52,760 bases of DNA from Coriobacteriia bacterium. Lineage in GTDB: Bacteria; Actinomycetota; Coriobacteriia; WRKU01; WQUG01. Made by a program: the position numbers and the translations under genes. Below the pieces are notes generated by a model, which ran no database searches, had not been told where the DNA came from, and saw only the letters and a program-made list of their open reading frames with translations. The stretch spans positions 1-52,760 of the forward strand of contig WRBW01000003.1 in assembly GCA_009784345.1 (NCBI GenBank). The letters run 5' to 3'. Positions 44,929 through 51,310 of this stretch are shown in pieces (position 1 is the stretch's first letter; each line of letters begins with the position of its first letter).

Positions 44929-45876
44929 CTACCTTGGATCCTGCAAAATGTTTTCATCGTGGCTCACAATGTGAGTAGATGGAACATTTAGGCGGGGTTG
45001 TCGTTTTCCAGGACGACCAGATGGTGCAGCTCCCGAGTCTTGTTCTGCCAACTTGTTCTCTAATCTGGCAACCAGTCTACCAGCAGGTATCGTAACAATG
45101 AGATAAAAACAGGCAGCAACCGTGAGAGGTGTCATATTAAACACGCGAGCGGACTCGATACGAGCATTGAGCATGACTTCGCCGATGGCAACCATGGCAA
45201 AAAGCGCCGTATCCTTCAAGAGCAAAATGAATTCTGACATACACGTTGGGATGATACGCCTAAAGGTCTGAGGCAGGACAACATAGGTCATGGCCATCGA
45301 GGTCTTCATGCCCAGTGAGCGCGCAGCCTCCATCTGTCCCTTAGGAATGGACTGGATGCCCGCACGAAAGATTTCTGCCAGATAAGCTGCAGAATTCGCA
45401 GAAAGAATCAGGAAGGCGCGAAACCAAGCTGAAAAGCCCAGCCCCAGAAAGCTTACCTGACTAAAGGGGTCCATTGCTGTTTGAAAGGCAGGTATCAGCG
45501 GCAGACCCATGTAGATAATCAAGATTTGCAGCAGCAGAGGCGTTCCTCTGACCACATCAATGTAGAAGGTTGAAATCCAGCGCAGGGGTGCAATCTTGCT
45601 CATCTTCATAAAAGCAAGACCAAGGCCAAAGGGGATGGCGAGGGCAAAGCCTATAAAGCCCAGTGCCAGCGTGATGGGAAAGCCCTGCAAAACCATCGGG
45701 AAGGTATCGATGGCAATACTGGGAGAAAAGAAGACGCGTGTAAAAGAAAAGGTCTCCCACCATTCAAGCATTCTTGCGAAAATATTGGCAGAACCAAAGA
45801 GTCCCATTAATGCCTGCTGTCCACCCAAAGCATGACTCTGTGAAAAAGCGGTCAATAGTGCGCTCAAATCCCTCAT
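44929..45876 (-). CDS. Polar amino-acid ABC transporter, permease
   Basis: 315 residues, with about five or six transmembrane helices. The HisMQ-type region is clear: [19 protein letters not shown], then [12 protein letters not shown], and the EAA loop [17 protein letters not shown]. Residues 1-50 form an extra N-terminal segment. The ribosome site GGAGGT is directly against the ATG at 45876, so a TTG at 45867 might be the true start. Only one permease gene is present; the pore would be a homodimer. Confidence 0.9.
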   Translation of the reverse strand: MRDLSALLTAFSQSHALGGQQALMGLFGSANIFARMLEWWETFSFTRVFFSPSIAIDTFPMVLQGFPITLALGFIGFALAIPFGLGLAFMKMSKIAPLRWISTFYIDVVRGTPLLLQILIIYMGLPLIPAFQTAMDPFSQVSFLGLGFSAWFRAFLILSANSAAYLAEIFRAGIQSIPKGQMEAARSLGMKTSMAMTYVVLPQTFRRIIPTCMSEFILLLKDTALFAMVAIGEVMLNARIESARVFNMTPLTVAACFYLIVTIPAGRLVARLENKLAEQDSGAAPSGRPGKRQPRLNVPSTHIVSHDENILQDPR

Positions 45877-45897
45877 ACCTCCAAAATATGCTTGTCA

Positions 45898-45939
45898 CAA
45901 AAAGAGTGCGCCTACTATATTGTATAGCAGACGCACTCT
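45898..45939 (-). terminator. Intrinsic terminator between the binding-protein and permease genes
   Basis: A 17-bp stem (arms 45903-45919 and 45923-45939) with two G-U pairs in the minus-strand RNA and a short loop is followed by TTTTT. It ends most transcripts after the binding protein, leaving less permease and ATPase. The base of the stem, AGAGTGCGTCT, resembles the dispersed word. Confidence 0.8.
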
Positions 45940-45958
45940 ATACACTTAAAAAAACTTC

Positions 45959-46807
45959 TTAAGGCATCGTTGGAGGATTGTCTGCGTCGATCCAGCGAGC
46001 GTAGATTTCTGCATAGGTACCATCTGCAATAACCGCAGCTAGTGCATCATTGATGGCCTCAGCAAGACCTGTTCTGCTCTTGCCCATCGAGAATCCAAAG
46101 TTTTCCTGTTCTGCTGAAGGAATCGGAATCGTCTTAATGGCAAAGTCGCCTTCTGCAGCCTGGTTCAAGACAACGGGGATGTCCAAAATAACAGCATCTA
46201 CTTCACCTGAAGACATGGCGAGGAAGGTGTCTTGTCCGCCAGCGTAAGGCATGATAGTCACACCTTTGTCTTCGAGGTAGTCAGTAGCAAAAATATGACC
46301 GGTGGTTCCTGTCTGCACGCCAACGCGTGAGCCCTCACCTAAATCAGAGATAGAGGTAATGTTCGAATCTGCTGGTACACCCAGTGCCTGGAATGACACG
46401 AAGTAGGGATTCGAGAACAGAATTGACTGAGCGCGCTCTTCGGTAATGGTCATAGCACTTGCGGCAAAGTCAAAGTCACGACTGTCAGAACTCAGAGCAG
46501 TCAGCAGTGCGTCCCACTCAAAGAAGACGAATTCGACTTCGGCTCCCATTTTTTCAGCAATAGCCTTAACCAAGTCAATGTCAAAGCCAACTACTTCTCC
46601 GCCATCGCGAGACTCAAAGGGAGGATAGGTAGGATCTGTCGCTACTACAAGCGTCTTTCCATCCCCACGTACGGCATCTGCAAGCGTCCAGTCGGCCGTT
46701 GCCTGCACATCATCAACTGCTTCTTCGGTGGCTGAACAGCCAACGACAGCAAAGGCAGCAACTACCATCAGTGCTGCAAGAATCAAACTAAGTAAACCCT
46801 TCTTCAT
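45959..46807 (-). CDS. Polar amino-acid ABC transporter, substrate-binding lipoprotein
   Basis: 282 residues. Lipoprotein signal with lipobox VVGC, then an SBP_bac_3 fold: LVVATDPTYPPFESRDGGEVVGFDIDL, DFAASAMTITEERAQSILFS and GVQTGTTGHIFATDYL. The family binds glutamine, arginine, cystine or similar amino acids; the ligand cannot be read from sequence. The start at 46807 has AAGGTGTGAGG before it. First gene of the transporter operon. Confidence 0.92.
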   Translation of the reverse strand: MKKGLLSLILAALMVVAAFAVVGCSATEEAVDDVQATADWTLADAVRGDGKTLVVATDPTYPPFESRDGGEVVGFDIDLVKAIAEKMGAEVEFVFFEWDALLTALSSDSRDFDFAASAMTITEERAQSILFSNPYFVSFQALGVPADSNITSISDLGEGSRVGVQTGTTGHIFATDYLEDKGVTIMPYAGGQDTFLAMSSGEVDAVILDIPVVLNQAAEGDFAIKTIPIPSAEQENFGFSMGKSRTGLAEAINDALAAVIADGTYAEIYARWIDADNPPTMP

Positions 46808-46975
46808 TACCTCACACCTTTCCTGTGATCGAACGAATGCTCTCCACGTCATTCATTATTCTAGCTAGTGTATTGTTTCACAACAAAGTTGGCTGTGCAA
46901 TTTTTATCTGTCCTATACAAAAAAAGTGCGCAGACACGTATATATGTATACATTTATGAATGATTTTATCCAAGC

Positions 46976-47016
46976 GCCCTCCACATAATGCCAACAGCTC
47001 TATGCGTTTTGAGGGC
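46976..47016 (-). promoter_or_regulatory. Hairpin in the leader region of the ABC transporter operon
   Basis: GCCCTC (46976-46981) pairs with GAGGGC (47011-47016) and, in the minus-strand RNA, an inner CGCATA pairs with TATGTG with one G-U. It lies about 170 bp upstream of the binding-protein start. The whole 46808-47061 stretch has no gene; near 46918-46940 there is an AT-rich part with alternating TA steps. Confidence 0.35.
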
Positions 47017-47061
47017 ATACATTTCAGATTATGTGCAGATTAGTATGAGGATTCGTGAAGT

Positions 47062-47328
47062 GCTTTCGCGCGGCTGACCTGGTCTTTGACCCCACACTCG
47101 CATACTGGAGCTTTTGCTTGATATGATCTCACGACTAACCCTCTCGCCTGCTCCCTCCTGTTGCCAGGAAATCAACGTAGACGGTACGACTTACCCCTAA
47201 GGTGCGCCATGCTCACGTACACTCCTGTCGAGATATACGCTTACGTGGATTCTTTCGGCCGCACCTGCCTATGAACTAACGGGCATCACCTGTGTGACAC
47301 ACGCGCAACCACAGACCCGCGCGAAAGC
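47062..47328 (+). ncRNA. Structured RNA upstream of comF, candidate raiA-motif RNA
   Basis: GCTTTCGCGCGG (47062-47073) is perfectly complementary to CCGCGCGAAAGC (47317-47328), closing a 267-nt region by a 12-bp stem. Inside are further pairings: GGTC/GACC near 47081-47091, GGTGCG (about 47200) with CGCACC (about 47265) around CACGTA/TACGTG, CCTG/CAGG, and CTGTG/CACAG near the 3' end. No long frame runs through it, and GC is higher than in its surroundings. raiA-motif RNAs of about this kind are known upstream of comF-like genes in Actinomycetota. The raiA identity is my guess from location; the structure itself is directly visible. Strand is taken from comF. Confidence 0.65.
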
Positions 47329-47357
47329 TTGACTATTATACACTCTCGCCGCAAAAT

Positions 47358-47401
47358 CTTTAAGCTTTCTTTCACCTTGAGTTAAGGATCCTTTAAGGGT
47401 C
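47358..47401 (+). promoter_or_regulatory. Array of 11-bp direct repeats upstream of comF
   Basis: Four contiguous units, CTTTAAGCTTT (47358), CTTTCACCTTG (47369), AGTTAAGGATC (47380) and CTTTAAGGGTC (47391), match the repeat before the adhesin gene. CTTTAAGCTTT followed by CTTTCA occurs almost identically at 39536-39552. The third unit ends at the -35 position relative to CATACT, as the last unit does at the adhesin promoter. Confidence 0.65.
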
Positions 47402-47413
47402 AGCTGCCATACT
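47385..47413 (+). promoter_or_regulatory. comF promoter candidate
   Basis: CATACT at 47408-47413 could serve as -10, with the 17-bp spacer and -35 slot occupied by the 11-bp repeats. The -35 (AGGATC) is poor, so an activator would be needed. The comF ribosome site GAGGTGAT lies a few bases downstream of the expected start. Confidence 0.45.
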
Positions 47414-47431
47414 GCTTGTGAGGTGATAAAA

Positions 47432-48166
47432 ATGAAGCTCCAGACACAGCTCTTGCAGGCTCCGATTCTCAGCAGTATGAAGGATATACTGGGGGAAATT
47501 GTTGCTCCGACTCGCTGCGCCGGCTGCGAGCGCCAGGGCGCAGTCTTCTGTCCGCACTGCATGGCATCACTGCCCTACCTTTACCTTCAGCACCAGGCTT
47601 GCCCAAAGTGTGCCGGTCCCTATGGTGCGCTGACCTGCACGGAATGTTGGGAAGTAAGTTACAGCTTTAGCCATGCCTTGGCACTGAGCCTGCTTGACGG
47701 CCCACTTGCCCGCGCCATCGTCATCTACAAGGACGGAAATGAGCGGAGGCTGGCTCGCTGCTTTGGAGCTCTGCTGGCGGAGTGCGTCCAAACCACCTGG
47801 TCTGAGTGGCTCGACCCTGATTGTCAAATCAGCTGGATTCCTGCTACGGCTGCTGCTGTTCGAAGGCGTGGCTTTGACCACGGAGAACTGCTTGCTTACG
47901 CCCTATCAAAGCAGCTTAACATTGCGGCACTCCCCCTCTTGTCGCGACCACGCGCACGCGACCAAAGAGGTTTGTCGCGCAAGCAGCGCATGAAGGGGTT
48001 CAAGGAATTTACGGTACAGCCACAAAAAAATAAGCAAGACCTGCACAAGGTCTTGCTTATTGATGATGTCTTTACCACCGGTGCCACCTTAGAAGCAGCA
48101 AGCCTAGCTTTGCTCGAAAATGGTGCTGCAGAAGTTCGGGTCGCTGTATTAGGCCGCGCCTGGTAG
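47432..48166 (+). CDS. comF: ComF family protein (amidophosphoribosyltransferase-like)
   Basis: 244 residues. An N-terminal zinc finger with CAGCERQGAVFCPHC and, later, CPKC and CTEC cysteine pairs. A C-terminal phosphoribosyltransferase fold has SWIPATAAAVRRRGFDH and the PRPP loop VLLIDDVFTTGAT. ComF/ComFC is needed in natural transformation, acting with the helicase ComFA on incoming single strands; no comFA is seen here. The ATG at 47432 follows GAGGTGATAAAA. It is alone on the plus strand between an RNA and mtnA. The dispersed word (47779) encodes AECVQ. Confidence 0.92.
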   Translation: MKLQTQLLQAPILSSMKDILGEIVAPTRCAGCERQGAVFCPHCMASLPYLYLQHQACPKCAGPYGALTCTECWEVSYSFSHALALSLLDGPLARAIVIYKDGNERRLARCFGALLAECVQTTWSEWLDPDCQISWIPATAAAVRRRGFDHGELLAYALSKQLNIAALPLLSRPRARDQRGLSRKQRMKGFKEFTVQPQKNKQDLHKVLLIDDVFTTGATLEAASLALLENGAAEVRVAVLGRAW

Positions 48167-48307
48167 CTCGTACACCAGATGTCCAATCTTTGTGTCGTCG
48201 CGCCATTTATCAAATCTCACGTAACTTAGTACGCTTCGCTTTGAGAAATGACTCGACTCCTTAATCTTGAACATCTGGAGCACGAGCATTGCGAATTGGG
48301 AACTAGG

Positions 48308-49507
48308 CTACTTCATGGTGTGGGGAATTTCTTCTGCTGTAATTACACCCCGCTCGGTGATGTAGCCCTTAATGTATTTTGCTGGTGTCACGTCAAAGGC
48401 AGGGTTAAAGCAGGACACATGCGTGGGGGTATTTTTGAACCATCCATCAAAGGAAAAGCCTCCGCCTTTGCGTGCGATGGACATGTGGTGACCCTTCGAC
48501 AAAGGAAGCTCTGCAGGTCCCTGAGCCGTCATCTTATCAAAGGCAGCAGAGATTTCTGGTGTAGTCGCATCAAAGGTGCCACTGACCGTAATCCCCTCGA
48601 TTTCCTTTTGATCGCGAACCTCGATTTCGATTTGCTTACCTTCTGCAAGCTCCAGATCGAAGGTGGTAGAAGGTGCTGCGATATAGAAAGGAATACCATG
48701 TTCTTTTGCCAGAATCGCAAGACCGTAGGTACCAATCTTATTAGCAGTGTCACCATTGGCACAAATCCGGTCTGCTCCGACGACAACGGCATCAACAAGA
48801 CCTTCTCCCATGACAAAGGCAGCCATATTGTCGCAGATGAGTTGTGAGGGGACGCCTGCAAAGAGGAGCTCCCAAGCCGTGAGTCTACCACCCTGATTAA
48901 CAGGGCGCGTTTCATCAACCCAGACATGCTCGACCTTATCCTGCAAGTGAGCCGAGTATATGACGCCCAGAGCGGTACCATAAAAAGTCGTAGCCAAAGA
49001 ACCTGCATTACAGTGCGTCAAGAATTTGGTCGGACCATCAAAGAGTGCTGCACCAAAGTCTCCCAAGGCACGATTTGCAGCCTCATCTTCTTCCATGACT
49101 TTATGAGCCTCTGCAATTAGTAAGTCCCTGATAGTTTCTGGGTTCATTGAGGATTGGACGCACTCCGCCAAGACAGCGCGAAGCCTGTTGACCTCGCGCG
49201 AGAGGTTCACCGCCGTGGGGCGAGCATCAGCCAGTTCATCACAAACCGTCATGGCTGCAGCCAGGTAGTCATCGCCTGCTGATTCGAAGTCCATGCCTTC
49301 CGTTGCGCTCCACAGGGCTACTCCTAGGGCGCCGGCAGCACCAATGGCGGGGGCGCCACGAACCGCCAGCGTTTTGATGGCAACAATGACGCCTTCGTAG
49401 GTGCTGCACACCAAAATGTCCCCTTGAAGGGGCAGGCGCGTCTGATCAATCATGTGAACGCTCGTGTCTTCCCACCAAATAGTTCTGGGTAGCTGTTCTA
49501 CTGACAT
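48308..49507 (-). CDS. mtnA: S-methyl-5-thioribose-1-phosphate isomerase
   Basis: 399 residues, against about 345-360 usual. Isomerises methylthioribose 1-phosphate in methionine salvage. Key parts: AVRGAPAIGAAGA, the catalytic Cys in THCNAGSLATT and the Asp in VVGADRICANGD, then NPAFDVTPAKYI. Near the C-terminus, between EVRDQKEIEG and NPAFD, about 45 extra residues appear that I do not find in the family pattern. The start follows AAGGAGGAACT. The rest of the salvage pathway is not in this window. A dispersed-word copy (49155) encodes AECVQ. Confidence 0.9.
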   Translation of the reverse strand: MSVEQLPRTIWWEDTSVHMIDQTRLPLQGDILVCSTYEGVIVAIKTLAVRGAPAIGAAGALGVALWSATEGMDFESAGDDYLAAAMTVCDELADARPTAVNLSREVNRLRAVLAECVQSSMNPETIRDLLIAEAHKVMEEDEAANRALGDFGAALFDGPTKFLTHCNAGSLATTFYGTALGVIYSAHLQDKVEHVWVDETRPVNQGGRLTAWELLFAGVPSQLICDNMAAFVMGEGLVDAVVVGADRICANGDTANKIGTYGLAILAKEHGIPFYIAAPSTTFDLELAEGKQIEIEVRDQKEIEGITVSGTFDATTPEISAAFDKMTAQGPAELPLSKGHHMSIARKGGGFSFDGWFKNTPTHVSCFNPAFDVTPAKYIKGYITERGVITAEEIPHTMK

Positions 49508-49576
49508 AGTTCCTCCTTGTTGTGTTGCAGCGGTCCTGTCAAAAGATGTTGAGATAGGCCTTTCGTGTTTCTGGGT

Positions 49577-50584
49577 CTATCTGGGGTCGAGTTCATTAAT
49601 GATGCCTTGCAGGTCTTCTGGCAAGTCGTCTTCAAAATGCATTTCCTCGCCGCTGATCGGGTGGGTGAAACGTATCTTGTAAGAATGCAGGAATTGACGC
49701 TGCAGATAATGATTGGCTGGCAGCGTGCCGCGCCCGTACGCGGGGTCACCCACGATGGGATGACCAATGTAACGCATATGAACGCGAATCTGGTGGGTTC
49801 GCCCGGTAAAGAGCTTGCATTCAAGCAGGGTAAAACCATCGTCATAGCGGCCGGGTTCGAAGCGTTCGATGACCTTGAAGGTCGTTTGCGCCTCTTTTGC
49901 CTTCTCGCTATCACTGATCTTCATGCGGAGTTTATCGCCCGGGGCTCGTCCTATGGGGGCATCGATGATTCCCGTTTCGGGTGCTATCCATCCGTGGACA
50001 AGTGCAAGATAGCGGCGATCTACGGCGCGTTCGCGAATGGCATCTTGCAGGCGGGACTGTGCCCTATCCGTTTTGCCCACCAGCATGAGGCCCGAGGTAT
50101 CCATGTCGAGGCGATGCACAATACCGGGGCGGTCGCCACCTTGGAGCTTGCCGAGCTCGAGGGAATGTGCAAGCAGTGCATTGACGAGCGTGCCGCTGTA
50201 GTGCCCCGGTGCTGGGTGAACTACCATGCCTGCCTCTTTAGACAGAACGATGATTTCGTCGTCCTCGAAGCGGATATCAAGCGGGATATATTCTGGTTCG
50301 AGATGAGAGCTGCGCGGTGGCGGGATGGTGATGCGCACATCGTCGCCTTCTTGCAGCAGGTATTTTTTTGCCTGAAGCACACCATTTACCAGCACGAGGC
50401 CTTCTTCGATGTATCTGGTCGCACGCGAGCGCGTTTCAACCTCTGGGATTGCCCCGACAAAGACATCAAGACGTTTCCCCGCGTCAGCTGCAAGAGCAAT
50501 GACCTCGATGGTTCGCGCATCAGGACCTGGCTCGAAGCTGTAGTCGTCGTCGAGAGAATCGAGATATCTGTGCTCATTCATCAT
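49577..50584 (-). CDS. rluD: RluD-family 23S rRNA pseudouridine synthase
   Basis: 335 residues. An S4 RNA-binding domain (RLDVFVGAIPEVETRSRATRYIEEGLVLVNG) precedes the synthase domain with the catalytic Asp in HRLDMDTSG and the loop LFTGRTHQIRVH. The lspA end overlaps its start; the ATG at 50584 lies 5 nt from AAGGG, with the next ATG at 50581 also possible. ileS-lspA-rluD is a widespread order. Confidence 0.93.
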   Translation of the reverse strand: MMNEHRYLDSLDDDYSFEPGPDARTIEVIALAADAGKRLDVFVGAIPEVETRSRATRYIEEGLVLVNGVLQAKKYLLQEGDDVRITIPPPRSSHLEPEYIPLDIRFEDDEIIVLSKEAGMVVHPAPGHYSGTLVNALLAHSLELGKLQGGDRPGIVHRLDMDTSGLMLVGKTDRAQSRLQDAIRERAVDRRYLALVHGWIAPETGIIDAPIGRAPGDKLRMKISDSEKAKEAQTTFKVIERFEPGRYDDGFTLLECKLFTGRTHQIRVHMRYIGHPIVGDPAYGRGTLPANHYLQRQFLHSYKIRFTHPISGEEMHFEDDLPEDLQGIINELDPR

Positions 50585-51296
50585 CAAGACCCTTTTCCCA
50601 ATCTTTGAGCTGCGTGCTCATGCGCTCGCGCAGGGGGCGCTTATCGACGCGTGATGGAGCAGTCTCTGCAGATTCGTCGCTTGAGGCCTCGCCCGTATCC
50701 CCCCGAGGCGAAGGTTCCTGTCCAGAAGGCTCGTCTGATCTTGTCGCAATTGATGCGTCGGCACTCATAGTGGGCGCAGGTGCGGGTGCGGGTGTGGTCG
50801 CTGGCTTTTCTTTGCTAAAAAGTTCGCGCCAGACGATATGTTTCGACTGGAACAAGAACCAGAACAGAAAGAGTGTGGCACCAAGCGTAATACCGATATC
50901 TGCAACATTGAAAACGGCAAAATTTATCAAACGAAAATCAAACATATCGATGACTGAATGGCTTATGACGCGGTCAAGCGTGTTGCCCAAGGCTCCTGCA
51001 AATACCAGAGCAGTTCCCACGACGACCGTCCACGCCTTGGGTCTTTCGGTCATCCAAAACCAGATAACCATGACGACGAGCAGTGCCATTGCCACAAAGA
51101 AAAGTTCGCGCTGGCCCTGCATCATCGAAAAAGCGGCACCGTAGTTGCGCACATAGGTCAGATGGAAGACATTGGGCCACACAGCGATGCTTTCGCGCAG
51201 CTCCATCGAGTTCGTCACCAACTGCTTCACGACAAAATCAAGCAGAAGCCAAAAGATGGCCACTGCTTGAAACATTTTTCGAGGCTCGGTGAGCAA
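50574..51296 (-). CDS. lspA: Lipoprotein signal peptidase
   Basis: 240 residues, with four transmembrane helices in the first 160. The catalytic aspartates lie in GNTLDRV and FNVADIGI, and VRNYGAAFSM is the conserved periplasmic loop. It cleaves prolipoproteins such as the two lipoproteins in this window. The C-terminal 75 residues are hydrophilic, Pro/Ser/Glu-rich, and not part of the enzyme. TTG at 51296 is supported by AGAGGG 7-8 nt upstream. It follows ileS by 14 bp. Confidence 0.92.
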   Translation of the reverse strand: MLTEPRKMFQAVAIFWLLLDFVVKQLVTNSMELRESIAVWPNVFHLTYVRNYGAAFSMMQGQRELFFVAMALLVVMVIWFWMTERPKAWTVVVGTALVFAGALGNTLDRVISHSVIDMFDFRLINFAVFNVADIGITLGATLFLFWFLFQSKHIVWRELFSKEKPATTPAPAPAPTMSADASIATRSDEPSGQEPSPRGDTGEASSDESAETAPSRVDKRPLRERMSTQLKDWEKGLDDE

Positions 51297-51310
51297 GCTT
51301 GTGCCCTCTT

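Noticed and set aside
46808-47061. A gene between the binding-protein gene and the RNA
   Set aside because: No frame of useful length with a ribosome site; AT-rich with hairpins, so more likely leader and promoter DNA.
48174-48280. CCAGATGT/ACATCTGG inverted repeat after comF as a terminator
   Set aside because: The arms are only 8 bp with a loop of about 90 bases and no T-run.
48248-48847. 199-residue plus-strand frame after comF
   Set aside because: Antisense to mtnA; rich in Cys and His as usual for shadow frames.
49565-50608. 347-residue plus-strand frame
   Set aside because: Antisense to rluD, which has clear catalytic motifs.
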